Shown piece by piece: positions 1-9,117 of a stretch of DNA of 64,000 bases; position 1 is the first letter of the stretch; each line of letters starts with the position of its first letter. Under the pieces are notes generated by a model. It searched no databases and was not told the DNA's origin. It saw nothing but the letters and a program-made list of their open reading frames with translations. Made by a program: the position numbers and the translations under genes. Location: NCBI RefSeq assembly GCF_021391675.1, contig NZ_CP090096.1, positions 434,001 through 498,000 of the forward strand, given 5' to 3'. This DNA comes from Neorhizobium galegae. GTDB taxonomy: Bacteria; Pseudomonadota; Alphaproteobacteria; Rhizobiales; Rhizobiaceae.

Positions 1-844
1 TCGCACGCATCGGTCACTTTGCCAGGCTGGCGGATACGAACTTAGAGCAATCAACGAATCAAAAACACTTACGTGGCGGAACTCTACAAGATGGAATGTC
101 ACGGCCATGAGCGACAGTCTCCGCTGGGGTTCGACGCAGTCGATGAGGACGGCCCGCTGCCGAGGTCCGGCAAGTCATGGGGAACTGGTATGTCAATATC
201 GACACAATACTGGCAGAATGTCCATCGCGACGAGGATGACTACGCTACCCACGTCTCCGACGAAGACGCGGCGCATCGTTTTCTCACCGGTTCGTTTGTC
301 GTACGCGGCAGCAGCGGCAAGTTGTCGAGCGTGGCGTGTCGGAGGTCGATCGGCATGCTCCCGAGATCGAGAACGCCGATCCGACATGATTCATGCGCCG
401 CGTCCAGACTTTCAACGCAAGGAAGCCGGAGCAGCCGAACGACCAAGCACGAGCGCCTCAGATGGATCGAATCTCCCGATTACCTTCTCGAAGCGGATAT
501 CCTCTTCTGACCTCCAGCTCTTCCCCGAGGCTTCTTCGATCCGGGCGGTGCCATCGCTGTCTGCCGGCGGAAACCTCGTGCTCAAACAAATGGGAGCTTG
601 TACGGCACCGTTTTGATGACTTTTGTGGGCGACTTCGCGAACTCTTCTGCAAGTTCACGGGACATTAGCTGGGGTAGCAGTCTGCGCCCAAGCCCGCGTT
701 TGACCGTCGAAAAATCCGAGAGCCGTCCGGATCGGATCAATGAAGAACTGAGCTGTTCCGGGCAGAATTTAGGTGAGATCCGCGAGCGTGCTTTGCGAAA
801 GTGCTGGCGCGCGACCGGCACCCCCTTACCATCCGCGCCGGCCC
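1..844. other. Stretch without a recognisable gene
   Basis: Several short overlapping reading frames occur on both strands, none with a convincing ribosome-binding site, family motif or consistent codon use. The mosaic of short open frames resembles decayed mobile or accessory DNA, but I could not name a source family. It lies just beyond the stop codon of the membrane-protein gene that ends at 845. Confidence 0.4.
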
Positions 845-2689
845 TCATCCGCAGCTTGCTGGGGTACGGTCCCCTGCTCCGTGCAGCTCAATCAACGTCA
901 CGTTGATGTCGAACGATTGGCTGTGAAAGGTCGATCTGTCGGCGACGTTGCAGCTAACGCCGGCATTGCGCAGCGAGTCGATTGCCGCTTGCAGTTTGGC
1001 CTTGTCCTGGTCGATGAAGACGACGGTGACAGAGGCGTTCATCAGGAAGGGGGCTGATTCCAGGGATTGATCCGGCTTCAATTCCGGTAGGAATAGCGAA
1101 CGATGCCACAACCGAAGCGATGCAAGCGTATCGTAGAGCGTCAGCACGAATTCCGAGTCGCCGAAGCGCAGGGTGCGCGCAAGCTCTCTGCTGCGCCCGT
1201 CACGGGCAGCGAATTCGTCTCGCTGAAACCAGAAAAGCGGTATCCGTCCCGTCGGCACACCTGACTTGAGCAGGTCGCGAACGAAGGCGGCGGCTCGAAA
1301 ATACTCCAGATTGTCGATCGTGCCGGCCGTCTTGTAGAGCTGCCGGCTGTCTCTGTTCATTGCCAGCGACAGGCCGCAAACGATCACGATCGCCACCAGT
1401 GCCGCGGTCCTGACGGATTGAGCCTTTTGCAACGGCGTCAACAAAACCAGACCGATGATCATGCCGCAGGCAGTGAGCACGAACAGGTCGACATTGAGCC
1501 CCGATGTCGACAAGAAAGCAGAAATTGCCGGTGCGAACCAGCTCGTCACGATGAAAAACAGGGCGATGAGAATCGCAAGTAAAGGGCGCAGATTGCCTGC
1601 CTGCGGCAGAAGAATTGCGCTCATAGAAGCAGTGCCGATTACCAATGCGGGTACTGCCAGTCCGGCATAAAAGATAGTCTGCGTAATGACGCCCTTGAGG
1701 CTGAGATCATAGGCCGGAAATAAGGCTGCGCCGGCGAATGCGACGACGGCTGCCGCGACTTCGATGCGTCGGAAACCCTCCGAGCGCCGAGCTAGCAGAA
1801 GGAGAATCAGTGTCAGGGAGACGACAATGCCGGGCGCATGACGCGTCGTAACTGGCAACCAGTCCATCAATCCATGACGATAGTTGGCGCCGAACCCGGT
1901 GAAAGAGGCGTTTACGATCCATCTCAGCGCAGAAAATGCGCTGATGCCGAAATGGATCTTGTGGAGCGCAACCACGAAAAACAGCCAGGTCAGAAGGCCG
2001 CCGGCCAGCCCGCCCAGCACAAAACGAAACGGTCGACGAATGATGTCTTCCCATCGCAGGATCAGGAAGAAAAGAATGACAAGCCCCGCCGCGCTAACTG
2101 CAAGCGTATGGGCGAGGATAGCGAGCATCGCGAACATGCCGGCGACAACCAGCCAGAACGTTTGACGGCTCACACTCCAGCGCGCAAGCGCGGCGAAAAG
2201 GCAGAGCAAATACGCGAGATAAGCACCGTCAACGTAGCCGGCCGTATTGGCCAGCAGATAGACAGGGCTATAGGCAAGGAAAGACGTCGTGACGACGGCA
2301 GGCATACGCCCCCAAAGAATGCGGATGCCGTCATAGAGCGCAAAAAGGCCAAGCAGATAGAAACCGAAAACGACGATCAACCGTGCCGGTATCGGCGGCA
2401 TGAGCATGTTTGCGAGCGCATTCGGTAATACGAACGATACACGCAACGAATGATAGTCCCAGCCATATGTTTTGACGATGTCAAAGTAATCCATGGACAG
2501 ACCGAAATAGATCCCAGGATCGACCCATCCGGCCGGCATGAAACGCTGGATCGGCGCAAAAAGCAGAAATAGCGCCGGGAGCAGACCGGCGAATACGACG
2601 TCGAACAGCCAGCCAGAAGCGCTGTAGGCAGTCGCTTCTGATGCGGCCCTATCGTTCTGCTCTCTTTCCTCGATAAACTGTGAGTGCAT
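845..2689 (-). CDS. Large multi-spanning membrane protein, GT-C-like
   Basis: The 614-residue protein has roughly ten hydrophobic membrane segments through residue ~450, then a soluble C-terminal domain of ~150 residues. After the first membrane segment (residues ~27-46) comes an extracytoplasmic loop with an acidic DPGIYFG motif near residue 57. That layout fits GT-C enzymes, which use polyprenyl-phosphate sugars on the outer face of the inner membrane. No family-specific catalytic motif was confirmed, so a general membrane-protein role remains possible. A GGAGAAG sequence lies about 12 bases before the ATG. It is divergent from the GT2 gene at 2978, a kind of enzyme that commonly makes the lipid-linked sugar donor for GT-C proteins. 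That pairing supports a polysaccharide-decorating role by inference. Confidence 0.6.
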   Translation of the reverse strand: MHSQFIEEREQNDRAASEATAYSASGWLFDVVFAGLLPALFLLFAPIQRFMPAGWVDPGIYFGLSMDYFDIVKTYGWDYHSLRVSFVLPNALANMLMPPIPARLIVVFGFYLLGLFALYDGIRILWGRMPAVVTTSFLAYSPVYLLANTAGYVDGAYLAYLLCLFAALARWSVSRQTFWLVVAGMFAMLAILAHTLAVSAAGLVILFFLILRWEDIIRRPFRFVLGGLAGGLLTWLFFVVALHKIHFGISAFSALRWIVNASFTGFGANYRHGLMDWLPVTTRHAPGIVVSLTLILLLLARRSEGFRRIEVAAAVVAFAGAALFPAYDLSLKGVITQTIFYAGLAVPALVIGTASMSAILLPQAGNLRPLLAILIALFFIVTSWFAPAISAFLSTSGLNVDLFVLTACGMIIGLVLLTPLQKAQSVRTAALVAIVIVCGLSLAMNRDSRQLYKTAGTIDNLEYFRAAAFVRDLLKSGVPTGRIPLFWFQRDEFAARDGRSRELARTLRFGDSEFVLTLYDTLASLRLWHRSLFLPELKPDQSLESAPFLMNASVTVVFIDQDKAKLQAAIDSLRNAGVSCNVADRSTFHSQSFDINVTLIELHGAGDRTPASCG

Positions 2690-2977
2690 GTCGCGTCGCT
2701 TCTCCGGTAAATATCCTCATCTGCGGGACAGGCAGAGGTCGGATTTGAGAAAATAGAGGTGGATTATTGCCACCGCGCTACTTCCTTAATGCAAACATCA
2801 CGATCAAAAAACCTTGAAATCTGTCTTTTTCAATCTAGCCGTCAAGGACGAGAAACAACTGCCGCCGCTTATCTCGTTTGGGGGATTTGCAGAGTACAGG
2901 GAAAGTTTGCTAGTGACGGCATATTTATTCGACTAGGCAGCGAATCCAGGGAAGCGCCTATTTTTAGGAGTTTATAC

Positions 2978-3877
2978 ATGGCAGGCGATTCAGGCCAAAG
3001 CAGATCGAGACCCCAGATAAGTGTGGTGGTGCCGTGCTTTGGCTGCACCGGCACACTTGTCCCCCTTCACGAACGCCTGACAAGTGTGCTCGAACAGCTG
3101 GTCGACAGCCATGAGATCGTGTTCGTTGACGACCGCGGACCTCAGGATCAATGGCCCGTGCTCTCAAAGATTGCGGCGCGCGACGGGCGCGTGCGGGTAA
3201 TCCGCATGTCGCGCAATTTCGGCCAGCAGATTGCTATCACCGCAGGATTGGCAGAATGCAATGGAGATTATGCGGTCATCATGGATTGCGATCTTCAGGA
3301 TCCGCCCGAATTCATTCCCAATCTTCTCGAGGCCGCTCGAAAGGGCTTCGATATTGTCTATGCCAGCCGGCAGATGGGCGATCCCGCAGGCCGCCGTCTT
3401 GCCAACCGATTATATTTCTGGCTGATGAACAAGGTCGCCGGCTCTGGAGCCGATCCGAGCCATGGATCATTCAGCCTGATTTCGCGTCAAGTGATCGATG
3501 CCTATCTCCGCTTTAAAGAGCATGAGCGTCATTATCTCTTCATCCTGCGCTGGCTCGGCTTCGATTCCGTATCGCTGATTTACGAGCGGCATTCACGACA
3601 GATTGGGAAATCCAGCTACACCCTTAAGACGCTGCTGAAACACTCTATCCGGGGGTTCTTCTTCCAGTCCACTGCACCTCTAATGTGGATATTGTGGCTC
3701 GGCTTGGCATGCGCCGCCTTCAGCGCTGGGCTCGGCATCGTCTTCATCGTCATGGCCTTCGTGGGAAATCCCCCGGAAGGCTTTACCGCATTGATGACCG
3801 TCAACCTGATAATGGGCAGCATCATCCTGACCTGCATCGGCGGCATGGGTCTCTACGTCGCGCGGATGGATCTTTGA
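2978..3877 (+). CDS. GT2 glycosyltransferase, GtrB/DPM1-like, C-terminus frameshifted
   Basis: This 299-residue GT2 enzyme should transfer a sugar from a nucleotide donor to polyprenyl phosphate at the inner membrane. ISVVVP begins near residue 14, the nucleotide-binding acidic pair DDRG is at ~51, and the signature DCDLQDPPE is at ~103-111. Two C-terminal membrane helices follow (~225-285), as in GtrB. I chose ATG 2978 because AGGAG lies directly upstream; the open frame runs back to 2759 without such a signal. The end is odd: a GGAT tandem duplication at 3864-3871 shifts the frame, giving a stop at 3877. Skipping four bases restores RIFDTVKERPLYMIDK and a stop at 3930-3932, which is the usual family ending. 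The enzyme may still fold, lacking about 20 residues. Confidence 0.85.
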   Translation: MAGDSGQSRSRPQISVVVPCFGCTGTLVPLHERLTSVLEQLVDSHEIVFVDDRGPQDQWPVLSKIAARDGRVRVIRMSRNFGQQIAITAGLAECNGDYAVIMDCDLQDPPEFIPNLLEAARKGFDIVYASRQMGDPAGRRLANRLYFWLMNKVAGSGADPSHGSFSLISRQVIDAYLRFKEHERHYLFILRWLGFDSVSLIYERHSRQIGKSSYTLKTLLKHSIRGFFFQSTAPLMWILWLGLACAAFSAGLGIVFIVMAFVGNPPEGFTALMTVNLIMGSIILTCIGGMGLYVARMDL

Positions 3878-3931
3878 CACCGTCAAAGAACGTCCACTAT
3901 ACATGATCGACAAATCCGATCCGCCCCAGTG

Positions 3932-3960
3932 AAGCCCGGCCAACACCAATTACCGGGCTT
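3932..3960 (+). terminator. Hairpin after the GT2 gene
   Basis: A perfect 8-bp stem (AAGCCCGG at 3932-3939 with CCGGGCTT at 3953-3960) starts at the last base of the ancestral stop codon of the GT2 gene. There is no strong T-run after it, so it is a weak intrinsic terminator or an mRNA-stabilising hairpin. Its position supports 3932 as the original gene end. Confidence 0.45.
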
Positions 3961-4014
3961 GCTTCCAGGTGAAGGATTTAGTGCAGAACACCCAAGTCTC
4001 ATGTTAATCAGCGG

Positions 4015-4830
4015 CTATTTCTTCCGTGTGGCGTAGTAGCCTTCGACGCTGTCGGGGACCTGAAAATTATAGCCTAGCAGAGTGCGCGCCGCGGTGTCGT
4101 GAGTGAAGTCGTCACCGAGGGCCGTCGGTAACGATATCTGCTGTTTGATAAGCGGTATCGTGTAAACATGGTTCACTGCGCGGCGCGGCTTTTCAGTGCG
4201 GTTGACGCCGCCAGCGTGATAAAGCATACAATCGAGCACGATGAACGAACCGGCAGGTGCCGTGACCTGAATTTGGAAATCGCTGACGCTGAGATCGGAG
4301 GGGAATTCCTCCTGCTTGTGTGAAGCGGGCACTACAAAGGTTGCACCATTGTCGGTCGTGAATTGGTCAACGCAGAACAAAGCGTTGATCGCCAGCGGTC
4401 GCGTCGATGTAAAATGTTGATGTGGCAGATCGCGGTGGTAGGCGCCCTGATTGTAACGTTCGCCCAGCGGCGGATTGATAACGCCGTTCTGCTGGTTCAG
4501 CATCACCGTTCCGCCGATCAGGCGCCGGCATATTTCGAGGATATTCTTGTTCATGGCCAGCTCAAGGAAGAGCGGATCCATCTGCATTAGGACGCGGATG
4601 GTGTTGTGTTCATCAATTGCCGTCAACTCGTCGCGTCCGTACTTTGCGAAGAGTTTTTCCCTGGCATTGTCGAAGGCCTGCGAAAATTGCGCCATCTGCT
4701 CTGCACTATAGCCGCCACCAACGACCGCATATCCCAATAGTCTCAGCGACTCGCAAGCTTTGTCGATTGCAGATTCGGACCGAACCTGCTCGCGGACGCC
4801 ATACCGCGGAACGGGTGATATTTCATTCAT
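4015..4830 (-). CDS. Phytanoyl-CoA dioxygenase (PhyH) family oxygenase
   Basis: The 271-residue protein belongs to the Fe(II)/2-oxoglutarate-dependent PhyH family. The metal-binding HxD motif is YHRD (His ~132, Asp ~134), the distal histidine is in LYHAGG (~205), and an arginine pair near 216 is placed to bind 2-oxoglutarate. ATG 4830 is preferred over the upstream in-frame ATG at 4860 because GGAGGG lies just before it. The substrate cannot be read from the sequence. PhyH enzymes are known in surface-polysaccharide and secondary-metabolite clusters, where they hydroxylate a sugar or lipid. The gene stands alone on the minus strand between plus-strand glycan genes. Confidence 0.85.
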   Translation of the reverse strand: MNEISPVPRYGVREQVRSESAIDKACESLRLLGYAVVGGGYSAEQMAQFSQAFDNAREKLFAKYGRDELTAIDEHNTIRVLMQMDPLFLELAMNKNILEICRRLIGGTVMLNQQNGVINPPLGERYNQGAYHRDLPHQHFTSTRPLAINALFCVDQFTTDNGATFVVPASHKQEEFPSDLSVSDFQIQVTAPAGSFIVLDCMLYHAGGVNRTEKPRRAVNHVYTIPLIKQQISLPTALGDDFTHDTAARTLLGYNFQVPDSVEGYYATRKK

Positions 4831-5097
4831 GGATGAGCCCTCCAGTTTTTTATGCAGCAACCTTTATCACCAGAGAATAAATCGCGCCAAGCCAAAACTG
4901 GTTGGCTGGCATCAAGATTGCCGACACCCGAATGGAAGCGGAAAAAATGCTGAAACTTGGCAATCAACTCTTGCCCGCTTACGCGAACGGAGATTCTGAT
5001 CTGCTTACGGGAAGGGCGTTGCGCGATGGGGAATGAAGAGTTGACGGGTCGTCGACGGGGTAATACAGCTAGCGATAGTGGTGAGGACAAACTACCT

Positions 5098-5760
5098 ATG
5101 AAGCCTGTTATTGTTTTTGGTGCCGGCGACATCGCTGAGGTTGTCGACTACCTCTTTCGTAAGACTATCAACCGCACGGTTGCCGCCTTCACGGTCGATG
5201 GCGATTACGTCAAAAGCGATACCGCGTTCGGCAAGCCCCTTGTCGCGTTCGAAGAGGTTACCTCCCGATTTCCGCCCGCCGATTATGATGCGTTCGTAGC
5301 CCTGTCGTACAACAAAATGAACGTGCTGCGCGCGCAGAAGGTCGAGGCCATGCGCTCGGCGGGTTATAATCTGACGAGCTATGTGAGCCCGCGTGCGACC
5401 GTGATGACCGACAAGATCGGCGAGAACTGCCTGATTTTCGAAGACAATACGCTGCAGCCCTTCTGCCAGATCGGAAACAATGTGACGCTCTGGAGTGGTA
5501 ACCATATCGGCCACCATTCCGTCATTGAAGATAATGTCTTCATCTCGTCGCATGTAGTGATCTCCGGTGGCGTCAAAGTGGGTCATAACAGCTTCATCGG
5601 TGTGAACGCGACGGTCGTGGACCATATCGAGATCGCGCCTTTTACACTGCTAGGCGCCGGCTGCCTGGTGCAGCAGAGTACGGACGCGGAGGGCGTCTAT
5701 GCGCCGACGGCAACGATCGAAAAGCGGAAGGTTCCATCCACCAGGCTGCGCAATATTTGA
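5098..5760 (+). CDS. Sugar O/N-acyltransferase, PglD/NeuD-like, left-handed beta-helix
   Basis: The 220-residue protein starts with a Rossmann-like PglD N-domain (VIVFGAGDIAEVV) and continues, from about residue 90, into hexapeptide repeats of the left-handed beta-helix acyltransferases (runs such as IGENCLIFED and IEDNVFISSH). Such enzymes acetylate or formylate an amino or hydroxyl group on a nucleotide sugar using an acyl-CoA. The open frame reaches back to 4957, but the conserved fold begins at MKPVIVFG, so ATG 5098 is chosen; its ribosome-binding site is weak (GAGGA). Its stop codon overlaps the next start (TGATG at 5758-5762), so the two genes are translationally coupled. It is a candidate acetyltransferase for the dTDP-amino sugar made by the rfbA-wecE-rfbB block. 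Confidence 0.85.
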   Translation: MKPVIVFGAGDIAEVVDYLFRKTINRTVAAFTVDGDYVKSDTAFGKPLVAFEEVTSRFPPADYDAFVALSYNKMNVLRAQKVEAMRSAGYNLTSYVSPRATVMTDKIGENCLIFEDNTLQPFCQIGNNVTLWSGNHIGHHSVIEDNVFISSHVVISGGVKVGHNSFIGVNATVVDHIEIAPFTLLGAGCLVQQSTDAEGVYAPTATIEKRKVPSTRLRNI

Positions 5761-6692
5761 TGGCAATGGCGAACGAATCGAAACAGGTTTGGCGTCGACT
5801 TGGTCGTGTCATCGAACCAAGGAGTGGATCAGACTGGTGGGTGAGCCATGCAAGCTATCCAACCGTCCTGGTCGGAGCTGACGAAAGCGTCGGCATTTTC
5901 TACTCGGTCCGCGATGCGGACAACAAATCGTCGCTTGCGCGCGTCGACATCTTCATTGATGGGGACCGGTTCGAAACAGGTGAAATCCGGGGACCGCTTT
6001 TTCGGCCAGGCCCGCGCGGCGCATTTGATGCCGATGGTGTAACCGTCACATCCCTCATTCGGCGCGGTGAACGCCTGTTTGCCTACTATCTGGGCTGGAC
6101 AATTGGAGCACATGTTCCCTTCACCAACTTCATCGGCTTGGCTGAAGTGCTTGAGGACGGCACGCTGGAACGATTGAGCCCCGCCCCGGTCGTCGGCAGA
6201 AGTAGAGAAAATCCATTCACGCTCGGATATCCCTGGGTCATGGAACTGGCCGGCGAATACAGAATGTGGTTTGGAAGCCACCTTTTTTGGGGCGACAGCG
6301 GCTTGGAGATGAATCATGTCATTAAGCAAGCGCGGTCGCTGGACGGAGTCGAGTGGGAGCAGATGCCTGGTGTGGTCGTGCCTCTCGCGGGCCAGTTAGA
6401 TCCTTCCGAGTTCGCGGTCTCCCGCCCAAGTGTGCTGCAGGAAGCGAATGGTATCCTTTCTATGTGGTATGCACGCCGCAATCCGAACTACTGTCTCGGC
6501 CATGCAGTCTCCGTCAACGGAGGGAAGAGCTGGCAGCGTATGGACGACTGCGTAAAAATGGAAGGACAACCAGATCCCTGGGAACGTACGGAAATAACCT
6601 ATCCGTGCGTATTCGATTTGAAGGGAAATAGGTACATGCTTTATAATGGTGATGGTTACGGGAGGACGGGCTTCGGGTTAGCCCGACTATAG
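5760..6692 (+). CDS. Five-bladed beta-propeller, GH43/GH32-like protein
   Basis: The 310-residue protein shows repeating blade motifs of the glycosyl-hydrolase 43/32/62/68 fold. These include WVSHASYPTV near residue 22, repeated W/Y-rich strands, SRPSVL near 223, and the C-terminal YMLYNGDGYGRTGFGLA. Proteins ending this way are common in glycan biosynthesis clusters, where they may act as glycan-modifying glycosidases or transferases; the exact activity is unknown. There is no signal peptide, so it is probably cytoplasmic. ATG 5760 overlaps the acyltransferase stop by one base. The IS21 remnant begins directly after its stop codon, so anything originally downstream may have been displaced. 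Confidence 0.7.
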   Translation: MAMANESKQVWRRLGRVIEPRSGSDWWVSHASYPTVLVGADESVGIFYSVRDADNKSSLARVDIFIDGDRFETGEIRGPLFRPGPRGAFDADGVTVTSLIRRGERLFAYYLGWTIGAHVPFTNFIGLAEVLEDGTLERLSPAPVVGRSRENPFTLGYPWVMELAGEYRMWFGSHLFWGDSGLEMNHVIKQARSLDGVEWEQMPGVVVPLAGQLDPSEFAVSRPSVLQEANGILSMWYARRNPNYCLGHAVSVNGGKSWQRMDDCVKMEGQPDPWERTEITYPCVFDLKGNRYMLYNGDGYGRTGFGLARL

Positions 6693-7230
6693 AGTGACGA
6701 TCTGGATGAGATCTGGTGTCGCGGTCGTTACGATATCATCGCGATTGTCGCTGGCAAGCGCTTCGTCGTAATCTGATTGTCGCGCAGCTTCAATCTCGGC
6801 GGAGTTTCTGATTGCCGCATAGGCGGCCGGTCTGCCGCGTTGTCGTTTGGCTTCCATCGGGGATCGACGTCAGTAGCTTTCAACCTTCATCTCAAAGACC
6901 GTCGCGTGATGGACGAGCCGATCGACAGCACCGAGCGTCATGGCGGGATCGGGTAAAACCCTGTTCCATTCCCAAAAGGGCAGCGATCACGATCGATCGC
7001 CGCTCATAGCGCGCAGAGATGAGCTCAAAAAGCACGCTCGTTTCCGCCTGGCCCTTGGTGACATAGGTGAGATCGTCGAGGATGAGCAGATCGAACTTGT
7101 CGAGCTCTGAAATGGGGGGTTCGAGCTGAAGTTCACGACGTGCCACTTGGAGTTTTTGAACAAGTTCGGTGCGCATAAACAGTACCCGCCAGCCGTTCTC
7201 AATGAGCGCGAGATTTAGTCGTTTCCCAGC
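6693..7230 (-). pseudogene. istB remnant (IS21-family helper ATPase)
   Basis: On the minus strand the region translates to the C-terminal half of IstB, the AAA+ helper of IS21 transposition. It runs from LALIENGWRVLF through LLILDDLTYVTK (Walker B) to ERRSIVIA. It then needs a frame change for FWEWNRVLPDPAMTLGA and VDRLVHHATVFEMKVESY. About seven bases appear deleted near 6975, and an in-frame TGA replaces the codon after VESY. The similarity continues (MEAKRQRGRPAAY) to the end of the preceding gene. The N-terminal Walker A half is absent. No intact right terminal repeat was found. It is non-functional debris; compare the istA remnant at 10403. Confidence 0.85.
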
Positions 7231-7534
7231 TTGCTGGTTACCTGACAGGCGCGCTCTATAAATTCGGCAAGATAAGGAGCGGAAAGATAAAGTGTCGAGG
7301 CAATCGAGAGAACTGGTTGAGGCATCAAAAAAGCTCCGAAGTCATGACCAAACATTCATATGCGCGTCAATCGGCTTCGGCTCTCCTCCGAACGATCTAT
7401 GAGCTCTAATAAACTGAATCATGATATTCCAGGAGGCGCACCAGTCAATCTACCGGTTTCTTTGCTCACTGTAATCCGGCTTCGGGTGCGCGACTATTTC
7501 TTAGTCCGGTAGACGACCGAAATCCAACGGCTAT

Positions 7535-8485
7535 TTATCTCCGGATAGCAACAACGACCCGCGATCCGCCCACTGGGTACCGCATCCCCGCCAAAATCGT
7601 GGAGACTTCGAAGCTCAGGATCGAGCGTAGGATAGCGTTGATAAGACGAGGCGGCTTTGCCTCTAGATCCGACATCTTCGGCTCGCCAACACTCTTCTTG
7701 CGTCTCCGCTCCAGAACACGGCTGATGATCATCATCGGCAGGAGCGTTGCGCAATAGGATGTGGAATAGGCCACGAGGAAACCGTTTCTGGCCAATTTCG
7801 CTTCCAGTTCGCCGCGCTTGTAACGGCGCTGGTGATACGCAATCTCATCGGCCGTGCTCCAAAGCCATGGATGCTGCGGGACAGCGATGACCAGGCCGCC
7901 ACCCGCGCGCAATGCACGATGCGCAGAGCGTAAGACCGCTTCGTCCTCGGCGATATGTTCGATCACGTCAAAAGCGCCGATGACGTCGAACGCATTTTCC
8001 GCCATGATATGGCGCGCGTCCATCTGCACCAATTCGGCATTCTTTCCCATGCGCTGCGCCGCAACGACAAGCCCCGACGGGTGTAATTCTGAGCCCACCA
8101 GATGCTGTTTGGCGCCCTTTCTGGCGAGGGCTGTCAGCACGACGCCGTTTCCGCAGCCGACTTCGAGAACATTTCGCGCCGTTGGAAAGTACTTTTCAAT
8201 CAGTCCTACGAGCATTCTATTTCGTGGTACGAACCAGAAATGCTCATCCTCGATCTCGGCCAGCATCTCAAAGGACTTCGGATCGAAACCCGAGATCGTG
8301 TCCGCAAGCTCGGGCGCGTATAGCGGTACTCCATCACAGACCATTGGCGCGTGGCCGCAGTTGAGACAAGCGAAGTTAATGGGCCAAATCGGTTGATTGT
8401 CATCGATGACTGCGGCAGCTCCGCACTTGGGGCAAAGTCTGCGCGACACGGTTCTCATGGCGTCATAGTCCATCAAAGTAGTCAC
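7535..8485 (-). CDS. Class I SAM methyltransferase with N-terminal zinc ribbon
   Basis: The 316-residue protein has a four-cysteine zinc-ribbon-like start (CPKC at ~18-21, CLNC at ~40-43). The SAM-binding motif VLEVGCGNG is at ~107-114, and the post-motif GAFDVIEHI is typical of Methyltransf_11/23 proteins. A hydrophobic helix near residues 235-255 suggests membrane contact. The likely role is methylating a sugar or lipid carrier in the surface glycan; the acceptor is unknown. It forms a minus-strand block with the next two genes (8509 and 9110). Under the inversion model described in the findings, this block would originally have faced the same way as its neighbours. Confidence 0.8.
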   Translation of the reverse strand: MTTLMDYDAMRTVSRRLCPKCGAAAVIDDNQPIWPINFACLNCGHAPMVCDGVPLYAPELADTISGFDPKSFEMLAEIEDEHFWFVPRNRMLVGLIEKYFPTARNVLEVGCGNGVVLTALARKGAKQHLVGSELHPSGLVVAAQRMGKNAELVQMDARHIMAENAFDVIGAFDVIEHIAEDEAVLRSAHRALRAGGGLVIAVPQHPWLWSTADEIAYHQRRYKRGELEAKLARNGFLVAYSTSYCATLLPMMIISRVLERRRKKSVGEPKMSDLEAKPPRLINAILRSILSFEVSTILAGMRYPVGGSRVVVAIRR

Positions 8486-8508
8486 TTAAAACTCCCGGGA
8501 AAGATACT

Positions 8509-9117
8509 CTAGCGCGCCGTCATTATCCAAAAGGTATAAGGCGGGAAACGCTGCGGGATGAGGTCGCCCGTCACGTCCGAAAATGAGGTTGCGGCAAGCG
8601 ATGTATAGGCGTTTGGATGGCGAGCATGCTGGCCTCGATCAAGCGACACAAGAAGGCGGGCCAAAGGGTTCTGCCGCTCAATATAGGCGCAATCGAGGCT
8701 CACCACGCGTCCGCCCGGCTTCACTACCTTGCGCAAAAGTGCATAGAGATGACGAGCCTGCTCGTCATCAAGGTGATGCAGAACGGCACCGACGACGGCG
8801 ATGTCCACCGGTGGCAGCGTTGATGCCTCGGCTTCACCGAAATACCCTATGTTGAAGCTGCCGCGGGTGCCATACTTCTTTTTCGCTGTTTCGATATACG
8901 CGGGGTTGGGTTCCCAGCCGATATAATCGACGTCCGGAAGATGCTCCAGCAGGTTTGCGGGTCCGCAACCTACGTCCAACACGCGGTCGCCGGGATTTGC
9001 GCGGACATAGGTGTCGGCAAACCATTTGCGATTGCGTTCGGCCTGGAAGATCTGCTGGACGGCCTCGTATACGACCGGATGGCGCAAGATGGAAAAGATG
9101 CCCTGTTTCTCAGACAT
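8509..9117 (-). CDS. Class I SAM methyltransferase
   Basis: The 202-residue protein carries motif I as VLDVGCGPANLL near residue 46, an acidic motif II within YIGWEPN (~66), and VGAVLHHLDD (~108), all typical of Methyltransf_11/25 enzymes. ATG 9117 (MSEKQG) was chosen over the longer frame to 9234 because it overlaps the end of the upstream flippase-like gene (stop at 9110) by eight bases, which fits a tight operon, and because the extra 39 residues have no methyltransferase character. The acceptor is unknown; a polysaccharide or lipid-linked sugar is likely from context. Confidence 0.8.
   Translation of the reverse strand: MSEKQGIFSILRHPVVYEAVQQIFQAERNRKWFADTYVRANPGDRVLDVGCGPANLLEHLPDVDYIGWEPNPAYIETAKKKYGTRGSFNIGYFGEAEASTLPPVDIAVVGAVLHHLDDEQARHLYALLRKVVKPGGRVVSLDCAYIERQNPLARLLVSLDRGQHARHPNAYTSLAATSFSDVTGDLIPQRFPPYTFWIMTAR

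Noticed and set aside
1..844. Overlapping frames resembling transposase debris
   Set aside because: No motif from a specific IS family could be matched with confidence.
7230..7340. Short minus-strand frame upstream of the istB remnant (LSIASTLYLSAPYLAEFIERA)
   Set aside because: It might be the tail of a regulator gene, but it is too short and undistinguished to support.
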